DNA of 64,000 nucleotides from an uncultured Bacteroidales bacterium (lineage in GTDB: Bacteria > Bacteroidota > Bacteroidia > Bacteroidales > UBA932): NCBI GenBank assembly GCA_900546395.1, contig URDD01000001.1, positions 46,967-110,966 of the forward strand, given 5' to 3'. The notes beneath the pieces were generated by a model. It searched no databases. It saw only the letters and a list, made by a program, of their open reading frames with translations, and was not told the origin of the DNA. The first letter of the stretch is position 1; every line of letters starts with the position of its first letter. The translations under genes and the position numbers were made by a program. Positions 36,451-45,288 of this stretch are shown piece after piece.

Positions 36451-37299
36451 ATGATTACGATAGGTATAGATGTAGGAGGAAGCACTACGAAGATTGTGGG
36501 TATTGAAAACGGGGAACTGAAGTCCCCCCAGTGCATAACTGCCGACAATCCTGTTACATCCCTTTTCGGAGCCTTCGGCAAATATATCTATGACAATGAG
36601 ATTGCGCTTTCAGACATCGGTCAGATAATGCTGACCGGTGTCGGGAGCGCATATATAAAAGGTTCCCTTTACGGTCTGCCTACGGCTGTGGTTGACGAGT
36701 TTCTGGCCAATGCATTGGGAGCATCGTACAGGAGCGGTCTTGACAGGATGGTTGTAGTCAGCATGGGTACAGGCACCTCCTTTATTAAGGTAGAAGGAGG
36801 AAAGGTGACACATTTAGGAGGTCTGGCACTTGGCGGAGGTACTTTGCAGGGACTTTCGAAAATCATATTCAAAACCTCTGACATCCGGAAAATCATATCC
36901 ATGTCTGTCAAGGGCAATATAAGTGAGGTTGACCTTAGTATCGGAGATATAAGCAAGAATGACTTGCCCGGTCTTCCAAAGGATGTCACTGCTTCAAATT
37001 TCGGAAAGGCAGACACCTCATCTGCTTCTGAGGATATTGCTGCTGGTCTGGTAAATATGATATTGCAGACCATAGGAAGCGCGTCAAATTTCATTGCCGG
37101 ATCATCCGGCATAAAGGATTTTGTCCTTATCGGAAATATGTCACATCTCCCTCAGTGCAGAGAGTTGTTTGACGGGATAGGGAATCTTTATGGCATTGAG
37201 TTCCATATTCCTGACTATACGGAATACAGAACAGCTGCCGGAGCGGCCTTGAGCTATATCATGGCACGGGAAAACAACGAATTATTAACAATTGCATAA
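36451..37299 (+). CDS. type II pantothenate kinase (CoaW/fumble-like)
   Basis: The 282-residue protein begins with MITIGIDVGGSTTKIVGIE, the phosphate-1 loop of the ASKHA kinase fold. It has the phosphate-2 region VVVSMGTGTSFIKVE and the glycine-rich LGGLALGGGTLQGL typical of type II pantothenate kinases, and near the end YGIEFHIPDYTEYRTAAGAA. It would phosphorylate pantothenate in the first step of coenzyme A synthesis. Placement between purL (12 bp upstream) and purM (7-bp gap or small overlap) puts a CoA gene inside the purine operon. BadF-type ATPases are a less likely alternative. Confidence 0.85.
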   Translation: MITIGIDVGGSTTKIVGIENGELKSPQCITADNPVTSLFGAFGKYIYDNEIALSDIGQIMLTGVGSAYIKGSLYGLPTAVVDEFLANALGASYRSGLDRMVVVSMGTGTSFIKVEGGKVTHLGGLALGGGTLQGLSKIIFKTSDIRKIISMSVKGNISEVDLSIGDISKNDLPGLPKDVTASNFGKADTSSASEDIAAGLVNMILQTIGSASNFIAGSSGIKDFVLIGNMSHLPQCRELFDGIGNLYGIEFHIPDYTEYRTAAGAALSYIMARENNELLTIA

Positions 37300-37306
37300 A
37301 AATATT

Positions 37307-38476
37307 ATGAGCAACCAGAGGTATATGCAGCGCGGAGTTTCGGCATCTAAGGAAGATGTCCACAACGCAATCAAGAACATTGACAAGGGGATTTACCCTA
37401 AGGCATTCTGCAAGATAATTCCTGATATTCTGGGCGGAGACCCGGAGTACTGTAATATTATGCATGCGGACGGAGCCGGGACAAAGTCGTCTCTTGCATA
37501 TATTTATTGGAAAGAAACAGGGGATTTGAGCGTGTGGAAAGGCATAGCCCAAGATGCCCTTATAATGAATATAGATGACCTTCTCTGTGTCGGAGCTGTT
37601 GACAACATCCTTGTATCTTCTACAATCGGACGAAACAAGATGCTTGTTCCGGGAGAGGTTATCAGCGCTATTATCAACGGTACGGACGAGCTTCTTGCAG
37701 AACTGCGTGAGATGGGAGTGGGTGTTTATGCTACAGGAGGAGAGACTGCCGATGTAGGAGATTTGGTGCGTACAATAATAGTCGATTCTACAGTTACCTG
37801 CCGAATGAAACGCAGTGATGTGATAGATAATGCAAACATCCGTCCCGGTGATGTTATTGTGGGACTTGCTTCTTACGGTCAGGCAACATATGAGAAGGAA
37901 TACAACGGAGGAATGGGCAGCAACGGACTTACCAGTGCACGTCATGACGTATTCTCAAAATATCTTGCAGAAAAGTATCCTGAGAGTTATGACAAGGCTG
38001 TTCCGGAGGACCTGGTATATAGCGGAGGCCTGAAACTAACCGACAGTGTGGACGGATCACCTCTTGATGCAGGCAAACTTGTACTTTCTCCTACAAGGAC
38101 CTATGCTCCTGTAGTGAAGAAACTCCTTGATGCGCTCAGACCGCAGATTCACGGTATGGTACACTGCTCAGGCGGAGCCCAGACCAAGATACTGCACTTT
38201 GTAGGAGACAATATCTGTGTAATCAAGGACAATCTTTTCCCTGTGCCGCCTCTTTTCAAGACTATCAAGGAACAGAGCGGAACTGACTGGGCTGAGATGT
38301 ACAAGGTTTTCAACATGGGACACCGTCTTGAAGTCTATCTGTCTCCTGAACATGCTGAAGAAGTTATCAACATATCAAAGAGCTTCAACATTGATGCTCG
38401 GATCGTCGGCAGGGTTGAGGCTTCTGAGACAAAAAAACTTATTATCCGTTCGGAATTCGGAGAGTTTGAATATTAA
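37307..38476 (+). CDS. purM: phosphoribosylformylglycinamidine cyclo-ligase (AIR synthetase)
   Basis: About 389 residues from the ATG at 37307 (MSNQRYMQRGVSASKEDV). Diagnostic features are the ligand-binding HADGAGTKSSLAYIYWKETG, DALIMNIDDLLCVGA and GGETADVGDLV, and the later HCSGGAQTKILHF. It closes FGAM to AIR with ATP. The protein is somewhat longer than E. coli PurM and of the Bacteroidetes type. An in-frame upstream start at 37292 overlaps the pantothenate kinase gene and adds only five residues. Confidence 0.92.
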   Translation: MSNQRYMQRGVSASKEDVHNAIKNIDKGIYPKAFCKIIPDILGGDPEYCNIMHADGAGTKSSLAYIYWKETGDLSVWKGIAQDALIMNIDDLLCVGAVDNILVSSTIGRNKMLVPGEVISAIINGTDELLAELREMGVGVYATGGETADVGDLVRTIIVDSTVTCRMKRSDVIDNANIRPGDVIVGLASYGQATYEKEYNGGMGSNGLTSARHDVFSKYLAEKYPESYDKAVPEDLVYSGGLKLTDSVDGSPLDAGKLVLSPTRTYAPVVKKLLDALRPQIHGMVHCSGGAQTKILHFVGDNICVIKDNLFPVPPLFKTIKEQSGTDWAEMYKVFNMGHRLEVYLSPEHAEEVINISKSFNIDARIVGRVEASETKKLIIRSEFGEFEY

Positions 38477-38490
38477 TAAACCAATACGAT

Positions 38491-40041
38491 ATGAGAGCAT
38501 TATTTTCAGTAAGCGATAAGTCTGGCGTGGTAGAATTCGCCAGAGAACTGGAGTCTCTCGGCTGGGAAATCATAGCCACCGGGGGTACAATGAAACTGCT
38601 CAGGGAAGCAGGACTTAAAATCATCAACATCAGCGAAGTGACAGGTTTTCCTGAAATCTGTGACGGCCGCGTAAAGACACTTCATCCGAAGGTTCACGGC
38701 GGACTCCTTGGAAGGCGTGACCTCGAAAGCCACAGACAGGAACTGAAGGAAAACGGAATCGAATACATCGATATGGTATGTGTGAACCTCTATCCTTTCA
38801 AACAGACTATCGCCAGACCTGATGTGTCTATGGAAGATGCCATAGAGAACATTGACATAGGAGGTCCTTCAATGCTCAGAAGTGCGGCAAAGAACTGGAA
38901 AGATGTGACTGTAGTATGTCACCCTGAGGATTATGCCACTGTAATAGAGGAAATCAGGGGCGGAGGAAACACAACACCGGAAACCAGACTTCAGCTTTCA
39001 GCAAAGGCCTATACACATACTGCGGAGTATGATATGATGATTGCCACTTATATGAGGAAACAGGCAGGTCTCAACGAAAAGCTTTTCCTTGAGTATGACC
39101 TGAAGCAGACTCTCCGATATGGAGAGAATCCTCACCAGCAGGCAAAATTCTATGCATCTGCCGTGAAAGTGCCTTATTCCCTTGCAACAGCAGAACAGCT
39201 TAATGGAAAAGAACTTTCTTACAATAATATTCAGGATGCAAATGCCGCCCTTAACATAGCACGTGAATTTGATGCTCCGTTCTGTGTAGGTCTCAAGCAC
39301 ATGAACCCTTGCGGTGCCGCTGTAGGAACAGATGTGGTTGACGCCTGGAAAAAAGCTTATGAAGCAGACAAAGTCAGCATTTTCGGCGGAATCGTTGCTG
39401 TAAACAGGGAAGTAAACAAGGAAGTGGCAGAGCTTATGAAGCCTATTTTCCTTGAAATCATTATGGCTCCGTCATTCTCGAATGAGGCTCTCGAGATTCT
39501 TTGCACGAAGAAAAATCTACGCCTTTTGAAAGTAGATATGACCAGAGACGGCAAGACATACAATCAGTATGTAAGTATGAACGGAGGAATGCTTGTACAG
39601 GACCAGGATATTGAAACAAAGACTGTTACACCTGATATGTGTGTGACTGAAACCAAGCCTGAGGCTTCTGTAATGTCAGATCTTGACTTTGCATGGCATA
39701 TCGTAAAACATGTGAAATCCAATGCCATCGTGGTCGTGAAAGACGGAATGACACTTGGAGTCGGAGCCGGACAGATGAACCGTATCGGGTCTGCCGAGAT
39801 AGCATTGAAGCAGGCAGAAGAGGCCTTTAAGGCAAAAGGAGAAGATGTGCGCAAGGCAGGACTTGTAATGGCATCTGACGGATTTTTTCCTTTTGATGAC
39901 TGTGTGACCCTTGCAGCAGAGTACGGAGTGAAAGCTATTGTCCAGCCGGGTGGAAGTGTCAGGGACAATGACTCTATTGTCAAGGCAAACGAGTGCGGCA
40001 TAGCAATGCTGTTTACAGGAATGCGCCATTTCAAGCATTAG
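38491..40041 (+). CDS. purH: bifunctional AICAR transformylase / IMP cyclohydrolase
   Basis: The 516-residue bifunctional enzyme has an N-terminal IMP cyclohydrolase domain (MRALFSVSDKSGVVEFAREL, STOP-like TGGTMKLLREAG, GRVKTLHPKVHGGLLGRRD). Its C-terminal transformylase domain has the KHMNPCGAAVG motif carrying the catalytic Lys-His, ending with SDGFFPFDDCV and QPGGSVRDND. It carries out the last two steps to IMP using 10-formyl-tetrahydrofolate. It lies 14 bp after purM in the same operon. Confidence 0.96.
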   Translation: MRALFSVSDKSGVVEFARELESLGWEIIATGGTMKLLREAGLKIINISEVTGFPEICDGRVKTLHPKVHGGLLGRRDLESHRQELKENGIEYIDMVCVNLYPFKQTIARPDVSMEDAIENIDIGGPSMLRSAAKNWKDVTVVCHPEDYATVIEEIRGGGNTTPETRLQLSAKAYTHTAEYDMMIATYMRKQAGLNEKLFLEYDLKQTLRYGENPHQQAKFYASAVKVPYSLATAEQLNGKELSYNNIQDANAALNIAREFDAPFCVGLKHMNPCGAAVGTDVVDAWKKAYEADKVSIFGGIVAVNREVNKEVAELMKPIFLEIIMAPSFSNEALEILCTKKNLRLLKVDMTRDGKTYNQYVSMNGGMLVQDQDIETKTVTPDMCVTETKPEASVMSDLDFAWHIVKHVKSNAIVVVKDGMTLGVGAGQMNRIGSAEIALKQAEEAFKAKGEDVRKAGLVMASDGFFPFDDCVTLAAEYGVKAIVQPGGSVRDNDSIVKANECGIAMLFTGMRHFKH

Positions 40042-40088
40042 GAACCTGATAATCCTCAAGTATTAATAATAGGAGAACTTATTCATCT

Positions 40089-41441
40089 ATGGAAATTATA
40101 AGTCAGAAACAAATTAATCCGGTAGGAGTCGTTGTAGATGTTGATAAAGTGCAGAAGGGGATAGAGTTGGAGACTCCGGTCAAGGCTTCTGTTCTGGTGG
40201 TCGGAAGCGGCGGACGCGAGCATGCAATAGTGGATGCTCTCAGCCGTTCTGCAAAGGTGGGCAAGATTTATTGTGCCCCGGGCAATGCAGGAATAGCTGC
40301 TCAGGCTGAATGCGTTCCTATCAAGGATACTCAGGTCGATGAACTGAAAGCATTTGCTCTTGAAAACGGCATATCGCTGACTGTTGTAGGACCGGAGGTT
40401 TCACTTGCAGCAGGAATTGCAGATGTCTTTACTGAGGCCGGACTTCGTATTTTCGGCCCCTCAAGGGCAGCTGCCGTTATCGAATCAAGCAAGGACTTTG
40501 CAAAGAGGCTTATGGCCAAATACAATATTCCTACAGCCGCTTATCAGACTTTTGAGGAATATGACGAGGCATTGGAGTATGTACGCAACGGTTCTTTCCC
40601 TGTAGTGTTGAAATATGACGGACTTGCAGCCGGAAAGGGTGTTGTCATTCCTGAAACTTTTGAAGAGGCTGATGCTGTCCTTAAGGATATGCTTCTGGAT
40701 GACCGTTTCGGCAAAGGAAAGGTCGTAGTGGAAGAGTTCCTTACAGGACCGGAGTTTTCTCTTCTTTGCTTTGTCAACGGAACCGATGTAAGACCGATGC
40801 TACTTTCCCAGGACCACAAGAGGGCCTATGAGGGTGACAAAGGTCCCAATACAGGAGGAATGGGTGCATATTCACCACTTCCTTTTGTCACTGAGGAAGA
40901 TATGCAGTATGCAATGGAAAGTATCATGAAGCCGGTAGCTGCTGCAATGGTTGAGGAAGGATGTACTTTCAAGGGTGTTCTTTACGGCGGACTAATGAAG
41001 ACTCCTTCAGGCATAAAAGTCATTGAGTTCAATTGCCGTTTCGGCGATCCTGAGACTGAGGTGATTCTGCCGTTGCTCAAGACAGATATATATGATATAT
41101 TTTCTGCTGTGGCAGACGGTTTCCCTATGCCTGAAATAGAGTGGGAGGAAGATGCTTCCATGGGTTTTGTCATGGCTTCGAAAGGATATCCGGGATCTTA
41201 TGAAAAAGGATTTGAAATCTGTGGTCTGGAAGAAGCTCTTTCTGACCCTGATGTGAAAATATATCATATGGGTACGGCTTCCAAAGATGGGAAAACCGTG
41301 ACGTCAGGAGGCCGTGTCCTTATGGTCGTAGGTAGTGGTGACAGCCTTTTGGCTGCGCGGGACAGGGCTTTGGCGGCAGTGGAGAAGATAAAGTGTGAAA
41401 ATCTTTTCTTCCGTCGTGACATAGGATGGCGTGTTTTGTAA
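40089..41441 (+). CDS. purD: phosphoribosylamine-glycine ligase
   Basis: The 450-residue ATP-grasp enzyme has the N-domain motif VLVVGSGGREHAIVDAL, the VVGPEVSLAAGIAD segment, ATP-grasp blocks (VLKYDGLAAGKGVVIP, VEEFLTGPEFSLLCF) and GPNTGGMGAYSP. It makes GAR from phosphoribosylamine and glycine. The catalytic domain usually starts at about the second or third residue. Here about 33 extra residues precede it (MEIISQKQINPVGVVVDVDK), with no other ATG between, so the extension seems real. It is 47 bp after purH. Confidence 0.95.
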   Translation: MEIISQKQINPVGVVVDVDKVQKGIELETPVKASVLVVGSGGREHAIVDALSRSAKVGKIYCAPGNAGIAAQAECVPIKDTQVDELKAFALENGISLTVVGPEVSLAAGIADVFTEAGLRIFGPSRAAAVIESSKDFAKRLMAKYNIPTAAYQTFEEYDEALEYVRNGSFPVVLKYDGLAAGKGVVIPETFEEADAVLKDMLLDDRFGKGKVVVEEFLTGPEFSLLCFVNGTDVRPMLLSQDHKRAYEGDKGPNTGGMGAYSPLPFVTEEDMQYAMESIMKPVAAAMVEEGCTFKGVLYGGLMKTPSGIKVIEFNCRFGDPETEVILPLLKTDIYDIFSAVADGFPMPEIEWEEDASMGFVMASKGYPGSYEKGFEICGLEEALSDPDVKIYHMGTASKDGKTVTSGGRVLMVVGSGDSLLAARDRALAAVEKIKCENLFFRRDIGWRVL

Positions 41442-41462
41442 ATGATTTAATGTATTGGAATT

Positions 41463-42314
41463 ATGATAATCAGCGGTAAAGAGTTGTCAGCAAAGCTTAA
41501 AGCTGAAATGGCAGCGCAGGTAGCAGCTTTTCCTGAAAAATATGGAAGAGTTCCTCATCTTGTAGTTATTTTGGTCGGTGAAGATCCGGGTAGCGTTTCC
41601 TATGTGACAGGAAAGGCTAAGGCATCGGAGGTGGTCGGTATAAAGAATACTACTATAAGGAAGCCTTCGGATATTACCGAAGTGGAACTCCTTTCACTTA
41701 TTGCAGAACTGAATGCAGATGATTCTGTGGATGGAATTTTAGTTCAGTTGCCGCTTCCAAAGCATATATCTGAGGCAAAAGTAATTGAGGCTATTGCAAA
41801 GGAAAAAGATGTTGACGGATTTCATCCTTTGAATGTTGCTGCATTATGGCAGAAACAGGAGTGTGTGCTTCCTTGTACGCCAAAAGGTATTATAAGAATG
41901 CTGAAAGAGGCTGGTGTTAGTATTTCAGGGAAACGTGCTGTTGTTATCGGAAGAAGCAATATAGTAGGTCTTCCTGTAGCAAAGCTTCTTCTTGATGAAA
42001 ATGCAACAGTGACAATAGCTCATAGCCGTACGGCTGATCTTCCGTCTCTGACCCGTCAGGCAGAGATTCTTGTGGTGGCAATCGGACGTCCGCGTTTTGT
42101 TACCGCCGATATGGTTTCCGAAGGGACAGTCGTTATAGATGTAGGGGTGAACAGAGATCCTGAAACAGGAAAACTTTGCGGAGACGTTGACTTTGCAGCT
42201 ATTGAGCCTAAGGCGTCTGTCATAACTCCGGTTCCCGGAGGAGTGGGTCCTATGACTATCTGCTGCCTTATGGAAAACACCATTGAGTGCTTTCTGCGCA
42301 AGATGGAGAAATAG
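41463..42314 (+). CDS. folD: methylenetetrahydrofolate dehydrogenase / cyclohydrolase
   Basis: The 283-residue bifunctional enzyme has the substrate-site motifs PHLVVILVGEDPGSVSYV (catalytic Tyr) and GILVQLPLPKH, then KDVDGFHPLN, the NADP-binding AVVIGRSNIVGLPVAKLL and the terminal TPVPGGVGPMTICCL. It interconverts 5,10-methylene- and 10-formyl-tetrahydrofolate, providing the one-carbon unit used by PurH, which fits its place as the last gene of the purine operon, 21 bp after purD. A bidirectional terminator follows. Confidence 0.96.
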   Translation: MIISGKELSAKLKAEMAAQVAAFPEKYGRVPHLVVILVGEDPGSVSYVTGKAKASEVVGIKNTTIRKPSDITEVELLSLIAELNADDSVDGILVQLPLPKHISEAKVIEAIAKEKDVDGFHPLNVAALWQKQECVLPCTPKGIIRMLKEAGVSISGKRAVVIGRSNIVGLPVAKLLLDENATVTIAHSRTADLPSLTRQAEILVVAIGRPRFVTADMVSEGTVVIDVGVNRDPETGKLCGDVDFAAIEPKASVITPVPGGVGPMTICCLMENTIECFLRKMEK

Positions 42315-42331
42315 AAACTGTCATTTATTAT

Positions 42332-42376
42332 AAAAAAAGTCCCGGATGTTTTAATGAAGCATCCGGGACTTTTTTA
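42332..42376. terminator. bidirectional terminator between folD and MFS gene
   Basis: An inverted repeat GTCCCGGATG / CATCCGGGAC is flanked by A6-7 on the left and T6 on the right, so it can end transcription from both convergent sides. The MFS stop codon lies at its right edge. Confidence 0.85.
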
Positions 42377-43756
42377 TTTGTTGGCAGGTTTGTCAAGTTC
42401 CAGCTCCGGATGAGAAGCTGAAATTCTGGCGAAGACAAACGATATAAGTATGGCAAGAATACCGAGTCCGAGGAAAATACATTCGGCCTGGACTGCGGCA
42501 GCCTGCTCGGATATTGCGTTTGAAGTCCCGATTGACGAAGCCTGGTTTTTGAAAATCATTCCTACGAATATCGGTACAAGCATCATTCCCATGTTTTGAA
42601 TCCAGTATATAAGTGAAAACGCTGTCCCTAAATTTTTTTCAGGTATGATTTTCGGTACTGAAGGCCACATTGCCGCCGGCACCAGAGAATAACCTACTCC
42701 AAGGAGGGCGATGCCTAGGTATCCGTAAATTGCAACTCCTTCCGGTGCAAATGCAATTATCAGATGGGCTGCAAATACAAGACAGGAGCCTGCTATCATC
42801 CATTTTGTTCCTTTTCCTATTCTGTCAACAAGCGAACCGAACAGCGGAGTGAATATAACCGTAAAAAATGGAATCATGGAGACCATCCACGATGCTGTTT
42901 CTACAGGTATGTCGAAGCGGGGGATAAGTATAGATGTGGCGAATTTCTTGAATGAAATGATACAGCAGTAGAAAAAGACGCAAAGAAGAGCTATCAGAAT
43001 GAAATTTCTGTTGCCGAGTACTCTGAATATGTCGGAGAATCTGAACTTGTCTTCTTCGGCCGTTTTTTTCTTGTCGGAAGTGCCGGCAGCCTTGTCAAAT
43101 CCAGCATCCATCGCTACGAAGAACGCCCATAGTACGCACCCTGCCATCAGAAGCCCCAGCCCGAATATGGCTGGGACATTCGTTTCAGACAGACTGTATA
43201 TCTCGCCTGGTGCTTTTGTAGCAACCAAGATAGGGGAGAGGATAAGTGCAGCTGCAGTTCCAAGTCTCGCAATGGCAAGTTGCAGTCCCATAGCCAGTGC
43301 CATTGACCTTCCCTTGAACCATTTTGCAATCGATCTTGTTACTGCAACTCCGGCAATTTCGCTTCCAAGTCCGAAAAACATGCAACCTATATATGCCAAT
43401 ATGAGAGATTCCTTTGGAGAAAGATGAGAAGATATCGCATACGCCACTATTGCGGCTCCTACTGTCATCATTCCGACAAAAATAGAGCCGGTAATCCTTA
43501 CGCCCCATTTGTCAAGAAGCATTCCGCAGATAATAAGACCTCCCCATACACACAGAAACGAATATCCGCCGGCATAGAAACCGTAATCCGCAGAATTCCA
43601 TCCCAACTCTAAGAGTTCAGGAGTCTTGAACAGATGCGAAAGGGACGAGAACATGTCGTCGAAAAAGTACGACGCAAACATCGGTATAACCAAAAGAGCA
43701 AGGGCGACCCAGCAGGCACCCTTGCTCTTTATAAATGATTGGAATGTATTTTTCAT
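42374..43756 (-). CDS. MFS transporter (paralog 1)
   Basis: The 460-residue protein has 12 predicted hydrophobic helices in two halves with a cytoplasmic loop rich in K/E (about residues 225-245). The first half has the MFS-type loop GMLLDKWGVRITGSI, the second GSLVDRIGKGTKWMIAG. N- and C-halves pass through YLGIALLGVGYSLVPAAMWP and IYWIQNMGMMLVP, a pattern also recalled from MFSD1-like transporters. The substrate is not predictable from sequence. It sits 7 bp after a close paralog on the same strand, so both are probably co-expressed. Confidence 0.85.
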   Translation of the reverse strand: MKNTFQSFIKSKGACWVALALLVIPMFASYFFDDMFSSLSHLFKTPELLELGWNSADYGFYAGGYSFLCVWGGLIICGMLLDKWGVRITGSIFVGMMTVGAAIVAYAISSHLSPKESLILAYIGCMFFGLGSEIAGVAVTRSIAKWFKGRSMALAMGLQLAIARLGTAAALILSPILVATKAPGEIYSLSETNVPAIFGLGLLMAGCVLWAFFVAMDAGFDKAAGTSDKKKTAEEDKFRFSDIFRVLGNRNFILIALLCVFFYCCIISFKKFATSILIPRFDIPVETASWMVSMIPFFTVIFTPLFGSLVDRIGKGTKWMIAGSCLVFAAHLIIAFAPEGVAIYGYLGIALLGVGYSLVPAAMWPSVPKIIPEKNLGTAFSLIYWIQNMGMMLVPIFVGMIFKNQASSIGTSNAISEQAAAVQAECIFLGLGILAILISFVFARISASHPELELDKPANK

Positions 43757-43763
43757 ACCGGAC

Positions 43764-45143
43764 TTAGTTCTCCTGTTCTTTTTTTACATTCGGAAGTTCA
43801 AGACCATAGCCCTTCTTCTTATCCTCTATCTTTAGAAGGAAAGTCATGAAGAATGCAATAATGCCGAATGTAGAGAATATTATCATTGGCAATCTGTAGC
43901 CTCCTGTAGCCGAGAGAACGTTTCCAATAAGCAGAGGAACAAGGCAAAGTCCTACATTCTGCACCCAGAAAATAAGACAGTATGCGGAGCCCAGAATCTT
44001 CTCGTCAATGATTTTAGGAACAGAAGGCCAAAGTGCTGCAGGAACCAATGAGAATGATACTCCGAGAACTGCGATAAGCAGTACTGCAAACCATTTGTGA
44101 GGGAATACAGGCAGGATAAATGCAAATGACAGGTGGCAGGCAATCATGATGACTGAACCGAGCATAAGCATTGTCGCTCCTTTTCCCTTGAAGTCAAGCA
44201 GACCTCCAAGTACCGGAGTAAGCACCATTGCCAGAATAGGGAAGAAACTGAAAAGTTTGCCTGCTGTAGCTGCATCTGTACCCAAAGTTACCTCAAGGTA
44301 GTTAGGCGCATATCTCTGGAATGGGAAAATTGCGCTGTAGTAAAGGACACAGAGAAGCGCTACAATCCAGAACATCTTGCTGCTGAATATTTTTCCGAGG
44401 TCTGAAATTCGGAATTCGTCATCTGATGACTTTTCCTCTGACATAAGCCCTGCTGCAACAAGCTGGTTGTCAAGCTTTCTGTCCATTACAGTAAATACAA
44501 AGAAACAGATAAGTCCTATCAGAAGCAGTGCTGTACAGAATGCTATAGGAGCTACGATAGACTGGTTGAATGAGTTGGAAATCATAGGAGCTATCCACAT
44601 CACGGCAAATACACCAAGTCTCGCGATTGCCATTTCCAGTCCCATGGCGAGTGCCATTTCTTTTCCCTGAAACCATTTTGCAATTGCTTTTGAAACTGTT
44701 GTTCCCGCCATTTCACATCCGCAGCCGAAAATCATAAAGCCCAGGCTGGCCATTTTTGCACTTCCCGGGAGAGCAGTCCACCATGAATCCAGCCATGCGT
44801 TGAAATCAGTTGCCTGGAACCACTCTGTGATACCTACATACTTAATAGAAGCTCCTATAACCATCAGGGACGCAGACAGAAGGCCGGTAAACCTTGTGCC
44901 CATCTTGTCCAGTATGATTCCTGCTATTATCAGGAATCCGAAGACATTCAGTATGTACTCGGAAGCGGCGTATGTTCCGAAGACTGTACTGTCCCATCCT
45001 CTTGAGGATTCGACAAGCGATTTGAGAGGCGACATTACGTCTACGAACATGTAGGCGAAGAACATCATAAGTGCGACCAGAATAAGTGCGGACCATCTGG
45101 CCGCAGGATAGTCGTTAATCAGTTTTTTGATAGATTCAGACAT
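43764..45143 (-). CDS. MFS transporter (paralog 2)
   Basis: The 459-residue membrane protein is clearly related to the next gene: shared segments include the IILDKMGTRFTGLLSASL loop, the GCGCEMAGTTVSKAIAKWFQG helix start, GVSFSLVPAALWPSVPKII and FWVQNVGLCLVP. It has 12 helices and a variable central loop. Two similar but not identical transporters in tandem point to a past duplication and perhaps to separate specificities or a heteromeric pair. It begins the minus-strand pair, 145 bp from the divergent dxs gene. Confidence 0.85.
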   Translation of the reverse strand: MSESIKKLINDYPAARWSALILVALMMFFAYMFVDVMSPLKSLVESSRGWDSTVFGTYAASEYILNVFGFLIIAGIILDKMGTRFTGLLSASLMVIGASIKYVGITEWFQATDFNAWLDSWWTALPGSAKMASLGFMIFGCGCEMAGTTVSKAIAKWFQGKEMALAMGLEMAIARLGVFAVMWIAPMISNSFNQSIVAPIAFCTALLLIGLICFFVFTVMDRKLDNQLVAAGLMSEEKSSDDEFRISDLGKIFSSKMFWIVALLCVLYYSAIFPFQRYAPNYLEVTLGTDAATAGKLFSFFPILAMVLTPVLGGLLDFKGKGATMLMLGSVIMIACHLSFAFILPVFPHKWFAVLLIAVLGVSFSLVPAALWPSVPKIIDEKILGSAYCLIFWVQNVGLCLVPLLIGNVLSATGGYRLPMIIFSTFGIIAFFMTFLLKIEDKKKGYGLELPNVKKEQEN

Positions 45144-45288
45144 AATTTATTTGTTTTCTGTTTTGTTTCATTGTCTGTAGCGGTTTCCCGGTAACTGCAA
45201 ATTGCGAAGTTACATTTTTTGACAATAATTTCAAATAGTTGGAATAAAGTAGTATATTAGCGAGATTGTAATAGGTTTTGTAAACTAT

